Source: Clostridium sp. (lineage in GTDB: Bacteria; Bacillota; Clostridia; Clostridiales; Clostridiaceae). Taken from it: DNA of 48,879 bases. Under the pieces are notes generated by a model. That model searched no databases. It had not been told where the DNA came from and saw only the letters and a program-made list of their open reading frames with translations. The DNA lies in contig NZ_JAJFUC010000075.1 of the NCBI RefSeq assembly GCF_021372645.1, forward strand, positions 1 through 48,879. Reading direction: 5' to 3'. The translations under genes and the position numbers were made by a program. Positions 41,170-48,879 of the stretch are shown piece by piece (position 1 is the first letter of the stretch; each line of letters starts with the position of its first letter).

Positions 41170-42459
41170 ATGGAAAGAATTTATATTAAAGATTTAGCAG
41201 TTAATGGTGAAGAAACAGTATTACTTAAAGGGTGGGTTCATAAGATTCGTGATCTTTCACATGTTTCTTTCATTATGCTTAGAGATAAATCTGGAATAAT
41301 TCAAATTGTATGTACTAAAGAACAAATAAAAGGATTAAGACTTGAAAATGCAATTGAAGTAACAGGAATAGTTCGTGGAAATGAAAAAGCACCAAAAGGA
41401 ATTGAAGTTGAAGTAACAAATATTGAAGTTGCAGGTAAAGTTTTTTATGATAAGCTTCCATTTGAAATTCAAAGCTATAAAGAAAAAGCAGCACTTGAAA
41501 CTCAATTAGATTACAGAACAATAAGTCTTAGAATTCCTAAGAAAAAAGCAATTTTCAAAGTTCAAAATGAAATTGAAACAGCATTTAGAGCATTTTTCAA
41601 GAGTAATTATTTTGAAGAAATACATACTCCAAAACTAACTCACTCAGGAACAGAAGGTGGATCAGAAGTATTTACTGTAAACTATTTTAATAGAAGAGCC
41701 TTCCTTTCACAAAGTCCACAATTTTGGAAGCAAATGATGGTTGGAGCAGGCTTTGAAAGAGTTTTTGAAGTAGGTTATGCATATAGAGCAGAACTTCATA
41801 ATACATGGAGACATTTAAATGAATATGTGAGTTTAGACGTTGAAATGGGCTTTATTAAAGATGAAACAGATCTTATGAATATTGAAGAAAAATTCTTAAA
41901 TTATTTATATAAATATTTAAAAGAAACATGCAGTGAAGAATTAAAGATATTTAATGTAGAACTTCCAGATGAGCTAAATATTCCAAGAATACCATTAGCT
42001 GAAGCACAAGAAATTTTATTAAAGGAATTTAATAAAAAGTCACCAGTTGGAAATATTGATAATGAGGGAGAAGCTCTTTTCCACAAATATATTAAAGAAA
42101 AATACAATACTGATTTTGTATTCTTAACAGATTATCCATCAGCAAAAAGACCAATGTATGCAATGGAAAGAGAAGATAATTCAGAAATTACAAAGAGCTT
42201 TGATTTGATTTTCAAAGGTGTTGAAATAACAACAGGTGGACAAAGAATTCACGATTATGAAATGTTAAAAGCTAAAATGGAAAGACTAGGAATAAAGGTT
42301 GAAGATTTTGATTTCTATTTAGATACATTTAAATATGGAATGCCACCACATGGAGGATTTGCTATAGGACTTGAAAGAATAACAATGCAAATCTTAAATC
42401 TTGGAAATATAAGAGAAGCATCTCTATTCCCAAGAGATATTAAGAGATTAACACCATAA
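41170..42459 (+). CDS. aspS2: Archaeal-type (probably non-discriminating) aspartyl-tRNA synthetase, AspRS2
   Basis: The protein has 429 residues. The short length and lack of the bacterial GAD insertion show the archaeal/AspRS2 type. An N-terminal OB-fold anticodon domain (GWVHKIRDLSHVSFIMLRD) is followed by the class II core: motif 2 VGYAYRAELHNTWRHLNEY and motif 3 GGFAIGLERITM. As I recall, His in GWVH and Pro in the KAPKG loop are features of non-discriminating enzymes that also charge tRNA-Asn with Asp. That fits the following gatCAB genes, which amidate Asp-tRNA-Asn to Asn-tRNA-Asn. ATG 41170 has AAAAGGAG upstream; the ATG at 41149 lacks one and is rejected. Confidence 0.9.
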   Translation: MERIYIKDLAVNGEETVLLKGWVHKIRDLSHVSFIMLRDKSGIIQIVCTKEQIKGLRLENAIEVTGIVRGNEKAPKGIEVEVTNIEVAGKVFYDKLPFEIQSYKEKAALETQLDYRTISLRIPKKKAIFKVQNEIETAFRAFFKSNYFEEIHTPKLTHSGTEGGSEVFTVNYFNRRAFLSQSPQFWKQMMVGAGFERVFEVGYAYRAELHNTWRHLNEYVSLDVEMGFIKDETDLMNIEEKFLNYLYKYLKETCSEELKIFNVELPDELNIPRIPLAEAQEILLKEFNKKSPVGNIDNEGEALFHKYIKEKYNTDFVFLTDYPSAKRPMYAMEREDNSEITKSFDLIFKGVEITTGGQRIHDYEMLKAKMERLGIKVEDFDFYLDTFKYGMPPHGGFAIGLERITMQILNLGNIREASLFPRDIKRLTP

Positions 42460-42678
42460 GTAGAGAACCCAAATCTATAATTTGGTGTGAATCACTTACC
42501 CAGCGAGCGCATGCGAGTCGGGTTTCTTTAAACAATTTACAAATAACAATTGACAATTAAGGAAAAAAATTTAAAAGAATTTTAAAATATATTATAAAAA
42601 GATATTCCTACGGAATATCATCAATCATTGTTAATTGGAATATATATATAATTTAAAAAAATTAACGAGGTGAAAATA
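42460..42678. other. Spacer in the aspS2-gatC operon with a MITE-like repeat
   Basis: A long gap for an otherwise tight operon. ACCC/GGG arms (42498-42523) make a weak hairpin with TTTCTTT, a possible attenuator. Next is a possible small inverted-repeat insertion (42544-42640). Confidence 0.4.
42544..42640. repeat. MITE-like inverted-repeat insertion
   Basis: AATTGACAATT (about 42549-42559) and its near-complement CATTGTTAATT (42626-42636) border an AT-rich centre with a perfect GATATTCC-TAC-GGAATATC hairpin at 42601-42619. Small elements with AACAATT-type ends are frequent in clostridial spacers. The boundaries are approximate. Confidence 0.4.
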
Positions 42679-42960
42679 ATGAAAGTAAGTATAGATGAAG
42701 TAAAATATATAGCAAAGCTTTCTAAATTAAAGTTTTCTGATGAAGAAGCAGCTAAATTTGCACATGAATTCGAAAGTATTTTAGATAATTTTGAATATTT
42801 AAATGAACTTGATTTAGAAATTAAAGAAGATATAGATAAGGTAGAATTAAAGCCAATAGTTAGAAAAGATGAAGTTAAAACTTTTGAATGCAAAGATTTA
42901 TTTAGAAATGTTAAAGATATGCAAGAAACTTATATTAAAGTACCAAAGATTATTGAATAG
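42679..42960 (+). CDS. gatC: Asp/Glu-tRNA amidotransferase subunit C
   Basis: The 93-residue protein is full length for GatC: an N-terminal helical hairpin (VSIDEVKYIAKLSKLKFSDEE) then the extended tail with LKPIVRKDEVK and the AETYIKVPKII-like end (here QETYIKVPKIIE). GatC wraps around GatA and stabilises the GatCAB trimer. ATG 42679 has GAGGTGA 6 nt upstream; GTG 42670 overlaps that site. gatA starts 15 nt downstream. Confidence 0.95.
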   Translation: MKVSIDEVKYIAKLSKLKFSDEEAAKFAHEFESILDNFEYLNELDLEIKEDIDKVELKPIVRKDEVKTFECKDLFRNVKDMQETYIKVPKIIE

Positions 42961-42975
42961 GGTGGTGAGAATACA

Positions 42976-44415
42976 ATGAAGATGAATATAGAAGAAATGG
43001 TAAGTAAAATTAAAACTGGAGAATTAACTAGTGAAGCATTAGTTCAATCATATATTGAAGAAGTTTCAAAAACTGAGTCAACAGTAAATGCATTTTTAAC
43101 TCTTACTTGTGATGAAGCATTAGCTAAAGCAAAAGAAATAGATGAAAAAATTAAAGCTGGAGAAACTCTTGGAAAGCTTGCAGGTATTCCAATAGCTATA
43201 AAAGATAATATTTGCACACAAGGTATTAATACTACTTGTGCATCAAAAATGCTTGAAGATTTTATTCCGCCTTATGATGCAACAGTAATAAAAAAATTAT
43301 TAGCTGAAGATGCAATCATAATTGGAAAGACTAATATGGATGAATTTGCAATGGGATCTTCTAATGAAAATTCAGCATTTAAAAAGACTTTAAATCCAAG
43401 AGACTTAACTAGAGTTCCAGGTGGATCTTCTGGTGGATCAGCAGCAGCAGTTGCAGGTAAAATGGTACCAGTATCCCTAGGATCAGATACTGGTGGATCA
43501 ATTAGACAACCAGCAGCTTTTTGTGGAGTTGTAGGTCTTAAGCCTACTTATGGATTAGTTTCTAGATTTGGACTTATTGCTTTTGGATCATCTTTAGATC
43601 AAATAGGACCTTTTTCAAATTCAGTAGAGGATAGTGCGTATATATTAAATATAATATCAGGGACTGATGAATTAGATTCTACTAGTATAAGAGACTTAAA
43701 GGAAATAGATTATACAGCTTCTCTTAAAGATGGAATTAAGGGAATGAAAATTGGTGTTCCAGAAGAATTCCTTGGTGAAGGATTAGATGAAGAAATTAAA
43801 GCTTCAGTTAAAAATAGTTTAGAAGTATTAAAAGAGCTTGGAGCTGAAGTAGAAAAATTTTCTCTTCCAATTATAAAAGATGGTTTGGCAGCTTATTATA
43901 TAATGTCATCTGCTGAAGCAAGTACTAATTTAGCTAGATATGATGGAATAAGATATGGATATAAGACTCCAAACTATACTAATTTAGAAGAATTAATGGA
44001 AAACAGTAGAACAGAAGGTTTTGGTACAGAAGTTAAAAGAAGAATAATGATGGGAACATATGCTTTATCATCTGGATATTATGATGCTTACTATAATAAG
44101 GCAGATAAGTTTAGAACAAAGCTCAGATATGACCTTAAAAAGACATTTGAAAAATATGACTTAATAGTAGGACCAGTTTCTCCAGTATTACCTTTTAAAG
44201 TAGGCGAGAAAAATGCTGACCCACTAGCTATGTATTTAGCAGATATCTACACTATTAACGTTAACTTAGCTGGAAATCCAGCAATTTCAATTCCATCAGG
44301 AACCAGTAAAGATGGATTACCAATTGGAATTCAATTAATGGGTGATATGTTATGTGAAGAAAAAATATTCAAGGCTGCATATAGCTTAGAGCAAGCTTTA
44401 GCACTTGAGTTATAG
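42976..44415 (+). CDS. gatA: Asp/Glu-tRNA amidotransferase subunit A
   Basis: The protein has 479 residues. It is an amidase-signature enzyme with its triad in place: K76 in IAIKDNICT, cis-Ser S151 in VPGGSSGGSAAA, and nucleophile S175 in DTGGSIRQPA. It hydrolyses glutamine to ammonia, which is channelled to GatB. GGTGGTGAG precedes ATG 42976. It sits between gatC and gatB, with 12 nt to gatB. Confidence 0.97.
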   Translation: MKMNIEEMVSKIKTGELTSEALVQSYIEEVSKTESTVNAFLTLTCDEALAKAKEIDEKIKAGETLGKLAGIPIAIKDNICTQGINTTCASKMLEDFIPPYDATVIKKLLAEDAIIIGKTNMDEFAMGSSNENSAFKKTLNPRDLTRVPGGSSGGSAAAVAGKMVPVSLGSDTGGSIRQPAAFCGVVGLKPTYGLVSRFGLIAFGSSLDQIGPFSNSVEDSAYILNIISGTDELDSTSIRDLKEIDYTASLKDGIKGMKIGVPEEFLGEGLDEEIKASVKNSLEVLKELGAEVEKFSLPIIKDGLAAYYIMSSAEASTNLARYDGIRYGYKTPNYTNLEELMENSRTEGFGTEVKRRIMMGTYALSSGYYDAYYNKADKFRTKLRYDLKKTFEKYDLIVGPVSPVLPFKVGEKNADPLAMYLADIYTINVNLAGNPAISIPSGTSKDGLPIGIQLMGDMLCEEKIFKAAYSLEQALALEL

Positions 44416-44427
44416 GAGGGTACAATA

Positions 44428-45867
44428 ATGAATTTTGAAACAGTAATAGGCCTTGAAATACATGCAGAGCTTAAATCAAAAACTAAGATATTTTGCTCTT
44501 GTCCAACTAAATTTGGAGCAGAACCTAATGCAAACACATGTCCAATATGTACAGGAGTACCAGGAACACTTCCAGTACTTAATGAAGAAGTTGTAAATTT
44601 AGCAATTAAAGCAGGTATTGCACTTGGATGTACAATAAATAAATACAACAAAATGGATAGAAAAAATTACTTTTACCCTGACCTTCCAAAAGCATATCAA
44701 ACTTCACAATTTGATAAACCAATATGTTCTGGTGGAATTGTTGAATACGAATATGAAGGAAAGCAAGTAAAGGTTAGATTAAATAGAATTCATATTGAAG
44801 AAGATGCAGGTAAGTTAATTCATGTAGAAGGAGAACCAATTTCTTTAATAGACTATAACAGAGTTGGTGTTCCACTGGCAGAAATTGTTACAGAACCAGA
44901 TATGAGAAGTGTTGGGGAAGCTGTAGCCTTTGTGAGAAAACTTAAAGGTATTTTAGAATACGGTGAAATTTCTGATTGCCGTATGGAACAAGGTTCACTT
45001 AGATGTGATGCTAATATTTCACTAAGACCAGTAGGACAACAAGAATATGGTACTAAGGTTGAAATCAAAAATATTAACTCATTTAGAGAACTTCAAAAAG
45101 CGTTAGAAAAAGAAGAAAAAAGACAAATTGAACTTTATAGTTATAATGAAGGTCATAAAGTTATTCAAGAAACTAGAAGATGGGATGCTGCAAAAGGTAA
45201 AACAATTTCAATGAGATCTAAAGAGCAAGCACATGATTATAGATATGTTGTAGAACCTGATTTAGCGCCAATTATAATATATGATGAGCAAATACAAGGA
45301 ATAAAAAATTCACTACCAGAAATGCCAGATAAAAAGAGAGAAAGATTCTTAAATGAATATGATCTTACAGAAAAAGAAGTAGATATTCTAATATCTGATA
45401 TGGGCTTATCTATTTTCTTTGAAGCTGTGGTAAAAGAAGGAGTAACTCCTAAAACAGCTGCGAACTGGATACTTGGAGATATTTTAAGAATATTGAAAGA
45501 TAGAAAAATAGAGTCGTTAGATATGACGTTAAGTGTAGAAAATTTTGCAAAGCTTCTTAAGGTTGTACAAGACGGAAAGATAAGTAACAATATAGGTAGG
45601 GAAGTCCTTGAAGATATCTTCGATGAAAATAAAGATCCTATGAAAGTAATTGAAGAAAAAGGACTTATGCAAATAAGCTCATCAGATGAACTTGAAAAAT
45701 TAGTTGAAGATGTAATTGCTAAAAACCCTCAATCAGTAGAAGATTATAAAGCCGGAAAAACGCAAAGTGCTGGATTCTTAATGGGTCAAGTAATGAAGCT
45801 TTCAAATGGAAAAGCAAATCCAAAGATAGCTAAAGAACTTGTAGATAAGAAACTTAGTGAACTATAG
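44428..45867 (+). CDS. gatB: Asp/Glu-tRNA amidotransferase subunit B
   Basis: The protein has 479 residues. The N-terminal kinase-like cradle shows IGLEIHAEL, the four Cys C23, C25, C38 and C41 of the zinc site (FCSCPTKFG, NTCPICTG), and RKNYFYPDLPKAYQTSQ. The C-terminal YqeY-like tail (about 330-479) binds tRNA. It phosphorylates Asp- or Glu-tRNA and transfers ammonia to it. AGGAGGG lies upstream of ATG 44428. It is the last gene of the T-box-controlled operon. Confidence 0.97.
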   Translation: MNFETVIGLEIHAELKSKTKIFCSCPTKFGAEPNANTCPICTGVPGTLPVLNEEVVNLAIKAGIALGCTINKYNKMDRKNYFYPDLPKAYQTSQFDKPICSGGIVEYEYEGKQVKVRLNRIHIEEDAGKLIHVEGEPISLIDYNRVGVPLAEIVTEPDMRSVGEAVAFVRKLKGILEYGEISDCRMEQGSLRCDANISLRPVGQQEYGTKVEIKNINSFRELQKALEKEEKRQIELYSYNEGHKVIQETRRWDAAKGKTISMRSKEQAHDYRYVVEPDLAPIIIYDEQIQGIKNSLPEMPDKKRERFLNEYDLTEKEVDILISDMGLSIFFEAVVKEGVTPKTAANWILGDILRILKDRKIESLDMTLSVENFAKLLKVVQDGKISNNIGREVLEDIFDENKDPMKVIEEKGLMQISSSDELEKLVEDVIAKNPQSVEDYKAGKTQSAGFLMGQVMKLSNGKANPKIAKELVDKKLSEL

Positions 45868-45881
45868 GATACTATAAAAAA

Positions 45882-45932
45882 TAAAAATAGAGATCATGCA
45901 TTTTATAATAAAATGCATGATCTCTATTTTTA
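45882..45932 (+). terminator. Terminator of the aspS2-gatCAB operon
   Basis: An almost perfect stem of 24 bp, TAAAAATAGAGATCATGCA... (45882-45905) with its complement 45909-45932, has a 3-nt loop 15 nt after the gatB stop. The A/T runs at both sides allow action in either direction. Confidence 0.9.
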
Positions 45933-46142
45933 ATAATACTACTTAATTTCTTTACAAAATAACATTAAGGTCAGTTACCTTTTTATTTATTTTAATAATT
46001 AATGGAATTATTATCAAGTAAAGATAATATTAATAATAATATATTAGACATTAACACATATTATAAATTCAGAAAAGACTATAGATAAATTTTAAGTATA
46101 AAAAATTCCTGCAAAAGTTTCACTTTATAAAAGGAGAGTATC

Positions 46143-48122
46143 ATGAGAAATATAAAAAAGAAATTTGAAAATGAAACTAAAACAAGAATAAACATTATTG
46201 GTTCTGATAATTCAAGAAATTTTAATTTACAAAAAATGCTGGTAAAACAAGGGGTTTTTGAAGGAACAAGTTTTGTTAATGATAATGGATATAATGTTTT
46301 TCCAACAGAAATACTATGTTCATCACCAAAGAATAATAGTATTATAGTATATTTAAGTATAAAGAATGAAGAAGAGATACTTAAGGAACTTAAGGAAAAT
46401 ATTTTAAGATCTATTAATGAAGCATATCTTATCTTTGTAAATGAAAATATTAGTGAATCTATCAAAGATAATGAGGAAAGAAAAAAAGAGGACGTTAAAA
46501 AAGCATTTAATAATATAATGCAACAATTTGGAGAATTATCTTTAAATAAGTTTTATGAAATAGATAATATAGAAATGGTATTTGAAGAAGTTAAATTTGA
46601 TGAACTATTTGATGAATTGAAAAAAATAAATTATACTAATGATTATGAAACATTAGTGCATAAAGATAATCTTATATGGAAAAATTATTTTGATGATTTT
46701 CAAGTGAATTTTAAGAAACAATATCATAAATGGATGAAAAGGATTTCAAAATATTATGTAGATAATGAATATGGATATGGATATATAAATCAAGAGCAAG
46801 AATTTGACAATAAATATTTAAATATAAATTTTTATAGTTTATGCAATATATTATATGGAATAAAAAGTTCTTGTGCTCTTATGATTGAAAGAGCATATAT
46901 TGAAGCTCCTTCAAGTAACGGACAATATTCAGGAAGTGTTTATATTGATTATACTGAATATCCTCAATATAGAAGTATTGCTAAAACTATAGAGAGCCGA
47001 ATTGGTGAAGATTATAAAGAATTATTTATAATTGTAGCTAAGTCTAGTGAGGAAGTGGAATATTTTTCAAAGTTCAAAGAAAATGTTAATAAGGTAACTT
47101 TAGATAAAAGAATATTTTGCATTTTAAATGAATTTGATTTTTATAGAGATAAATTATTAAAAGATAAGAACATAATAAAGTCTTTTTTATCTAATAAAGA
47201 AGACTATGAAAAAAAGCTTAATCATAGTACATTTAACTTAGAAGATAATAAGAAAATTAAACAAACATATTTAAATGATCAAAGTAACTTAGTTGATGCA
47301 TTAAAATTTAATGTATCTAAAACGATGGGAATTTCACAAGATAAAATTATTGTAACTGAACAATTTAAAGACATTGATAAGAATTCATTAAATTGTTTAG
47401 ATACTAATGATGATTTTTTAAAATTATTAAGATTAATAAAATTAGAAAGTGAAAATGTTGGAAAAGTAATAAAGATTAAACCTTCCAGTAAAGAAACAAT
47501 AATAAGCATTTCATTAAATCAAGAAAGAATGAGTGTACAAGCTTTGATGGGAATGTTTTATGAAAGGTATCATGGATATTTAGTTAACTTATGGAACAAG
47601 ATTATTGAAAATGAAGAAAGTAGCAAAGTTCATAAAAAATATTACTACAGTGCAATCCGTACTATAATTCGAAATCGAAAAGATAATTACAAAGAATATA
47701 AAGATGCATCTTGTTCAAGTCTTTATTCTAATAGCAAAAGAACAATTGATTTTAGTTTAAGAAGTGGAGATTATAATGACAGCAAAAAGATATTAAAAAT
47801 GTTAGTTAATTATGGCTATCATACTGTTGGATTTGATTCTAATGAAAATAAAATTTTAGTAAATGTTAATGGAGAAATATCAGAAGAAGATAAAGATAAT
47901 TTAATCAAATCAATTAAAGGAAGACTTGAAGAATGTGCTATAAATTATTTTGAAAATGCTTTTTTAATGGATGTCTCAAGGAAAAAAATTATTACAAATA
48001 GTTTATATAAAGCTTTAGAAAGTGAAAAAAATATAACTATTGATGATTTCTATAGTGCCTTTAAGGAAATGTTCAAAAAGATGAGTGAGAATATAATTAG
48101 ATATGAAGTTTATCTTCAATAA
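46143..48122 (+). CDS. Large protein of unknown function, possibly a degenerate dynamin-like protein
   Basis: The protein has 659 residues, highly charged and Asn/Lys-rich, with no signal peptide or membrane segment. The first 70 residues (INIIGSDNSRNFNLQKML then VFPTEILCSSPKNNSIIVYL) have the spacing of the start of bacterial dynamin-like GTPases (an INIxGxxxxGKSxLxNxLL P-loop followed by an LPTTE switch), but the P-loop Lys-Ser is absent, so GTP binding is unlikely. The rest is mostly helical with a Tyr-rich section (about 180-260). I do not recognise a family, and the dynamin comparison is speculative. AAAGGAGAG precedes ATG 46143. It is a single gene between two terminators. Confidence 0.5.
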   Translation: MRNIKKKFENETKTRINIIGSDNSRNFNLQKMLVKQGVFEGTSFVNDNGYNVFPTEILCSSPKNNSIIVYLSIKNEEEILKELKENILRSINEAYLIFVNENISESIKDNEERKKEDVKKAFNNIMQQFGELSLNKFYEIDNIEMVFEEVKFDELFDELKKINYTNDYETLVHKDNLIWKNYFDDFQVNFKKQYHKWMKRISKYYVDNEYGYGYINQEQEFDNKYLNINFYSLCNILYGIKSSCALMIERAYIEAPSSNGQYSGSVYIDYTEYPQYRSIAKTIESRIGEDYKELFIIVAKSSEEVEYFSKFKENVNKVTLDKRIFCILNEFDFYRDKLLKDKNIIKSFLSNKEDYEKKLNHSTFNLEDNKKIKQTYLNDQSNLVDALKFNVSKTMGISQDKIIVTEQFKDIDKNSLNCLDTNDDFLKLLRLIKLESENVGKVIKIKPSSKETIISISLNQERMSVQALMGMFYERYHGYLVNLWNKIIENEESSKVHKKYYYSAIRTIIRNRKDNYKEYKDASCSSLYSNSKRTIDFSLRSGDYNDSKKILKMLVNYGYHTVGFDSNENKILVNVNGEISEEDKDNLIKSIKGRLEECAINYFENAFLMDVSRKKIITNSLYKALESEKNITIDDFYSAFKEMFKKMSENIIRYEVYLQ

Positions 48123-48446
48123 AAGTGTTCTAAATATTAATATAAGTACAAAAAAGTTTCTATATAAATATAAATAGACTATGATCATTAATTTAAAAGT
48201 AACTATATTTCTTAAATAAAAAACTTCAGTAATAGCAAAAGAGCTAATACTGAAGTTTTTTTATATATTAGGCATTATCATATATATTCATGGTAAGATA
48301 GATGGTCTACATAACACTGTCTCAGAATCAAGCAAATCTAATGAAGTTTCAAATAATTTAGAAACAACACTTTTGAATTAAGAGTAGCCTTTAAGGTTAT
48401 TCATTCATATTATGTATTATAAAAATAAGGGGAGGTGGAATACAAG
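48123..48446. other. Spacer with terminator and possible gene remnant
   Basis: A terminator lies at 48222-48264. From 48281 to 48381 one frame reads HGKIDGLHNTVSESSKSNEVSNNLETTLLN before TAA 48379-48381, partly quoted here as KIDGLHNTVSES and NNLETTLLN. It looks like the last 30 or so residues of a coiled-coil protein with no start, so perhaps a remnant. GGGGAGGTGG at 48429-48438 is the ribosome site of the holin gene. Confidence 0.35.
48222..48264 (+). terminator. Terminator after the 659-residue protein
   Basis: AACTTCAGTA 48222-48231 pairs with TACTGAAGTT 48248-48257, with an inner TAGC/GCTA pair and an AAAAGA loop, followed by seven T. Confidence 0.85.
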
Positions 48447-48713
48447 ATGTTAAATTTAGATTTAAAAGCAAGATTAAAAAATAAAGCCTTTTGGGTTGCA
48501 ATGGTTAGTGCTATAGCACTATTAGTACAACAATTGGGATTAAATATAATTCCATCCGATTATACAGAGATAGTTAATACAATTTTAACGATTCTAACAA
48601 TGTTAGGAATAGTGATTGATCCAAGCACTATTGGTATAAGTGACCAAGTAACAACTACTACAACAGAAACTGTTCAAGCCATAAATTCTACAGAAAATGA
48701 AACAATAGAATAA
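48447..48713 (+). CDS. Phage holin, phi LC3 family, stand-alone
   Basis: The protein has 88 residues: a basic start (LDLKARLKNKAFWVAM), two hydrophobic helices (about 14-33 and 44-62) and the family signature LGIVIDPSTIGISDQ. The C-terminus is a Thr/Glu-rich tail (TTTTTETVQ). Holins of this family make membrane holes that release endolysin. No endolysin or other phage gene is nearby, so it may be a prophage relic or serve wall lysis or protein release. ATG 48447 has GGGGAGGTGG 8 nt upstream; the GTG inside that site is rejected. Confidence 0.85.
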   Translation: MLNLDLKARLKNKAFWVAMVSAIALLVQQLGLNIIPSDYTEIVNTILTILTMLGIVIDPSTIGISDQVTTTTTETVQAINSTENETIE

Positions 48714-48741
48714 ACAGTACAAGCTTAGAAAAAATATTAAA

Positions 48742-48879
48742 GGGGCTGTTGCAAAATAGAAATATAATTTCTATTTTGGACAGCTCACTTTTTTACAAAA
48801 AAGTTAAGAGCGGACTCCTAAAAATCCGCTCTTTGTTGTATAATTTATTCATGTTAACTAACAAATTAATACAAAAGAA
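48742..48879 (+). mobile_element. Left end of a second IS1182-like element, cut by window edge
   Basis: GGGGCTGTTGC at 48742-48752 resembles the inverted repeat of the IS at 35987 (GGGGCTGTATC). It is followed by an AAATAGAAAT/ATTTCTATTTT hairpin, ACAGCTCACTTTTTTA (also present just inside the other IS end), a GAGCGGA/TCCGCTC hairpin (48807-48834), a TATAAT, and an ATG. The order IR, hairpin, hairpin, -10, ATG is the same as at the transposase-start end of the first IS. Confidence 0.7.
48851..48879 (+). CDS. Start of a probable IS1182-type transposase (partial)
   Basis: ATG 48851 opens a frame reading MLTNKLIQK to the window edge. There is no ribosome site; TATAAT lies 7 nt upstream, as in the other IS1182 element. 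The identity rests on the element architecture, not on these nine residues. Confidence 0.45.

Overview
The window is very AT-rich, uses strong AGGAGG-type ribosome binding sites, and carries cotJ spore-coat genes and a T-box-controlled aspS2-gatCAB operon. Together these point to an endospore-forming Clostridium sensu stricto chromosome (C. beijerinckii/C. butyricum-like; the genus is inferred, the species is not resolved). No tRNA, CRISPR array or complete rRNA gene is visible.

Layout. 1-4.9 kb is a scarred accessory region: the tail of an unknown gene, a multi-hairpin non-coding stretch, an ICMT-family methyltransferase, a secreted amidase cut short and joined out of frame to a beta-propeller gene, a degenerate 5S rRNA fragment, a small membrane-anchored protein, a switch-like hairpin cluster and a decayed small gene. 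4.99-11.35 kb is a tight four-gene operon: a GrpE-like coiled-coil protein, a lidless Hsp70/DnaK-like ATPase, an alpha-helical repeat protein and a beta-CASP metallo-beta-lactamase. This is the best candidate for an undescribed system. 11.6-18.2 kb is a sensory operon: REC-histidine kinase, sugar-binding-type lipoprotein, large hybrid kinase with two receiver domains, and CheR. No transporter permease or CheB is present, so the lipoprotein probably acts as an extracellular sensor. 18.4-19.4 kb is the minus-strand cotJABC operon behind a sigma-E-like promoter, with a CotJA carrying three 16-residue repeats and a CotJC lacking its C-terminal third. 19.6-23.9 kb is a MarR repressor with a heterodimeric ABC exporter, under a consensus promoter followed by triple 15-bp operator-like repeats. 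24.1-27.6 kb (minus) is a 1178-aa SIR2-STAND (NB-ARC) protein of the anti-phage defence type.

27.9-35.9 kb holds housekeeping and signalling singletons: a GNAT, a PHP-type histidinol phosphatase, a truncated YdcF remnant, an IMP dehydrogenase, a protein with two HD domains, an orphan sensor-like membrane protein, a small Cys-rich protein and a secreted alpha/beta hydrolase. 36.0-37.8 kb is a complete IS1182-family element. 37.9-40.7 kb has an M15 peptidase, an Amidase_6 protein and a GNAT. 40.8-45.9 kb is the T-box leader plus aspS2-gatC-gatA-gatB, the indirect Asn/Gln-tRNA pathway. The window ends with a 659-aa protein of unknown function, a lone phi-LC3-type holin, and the first 138 bp of a second IS1182-like element running off the edge.
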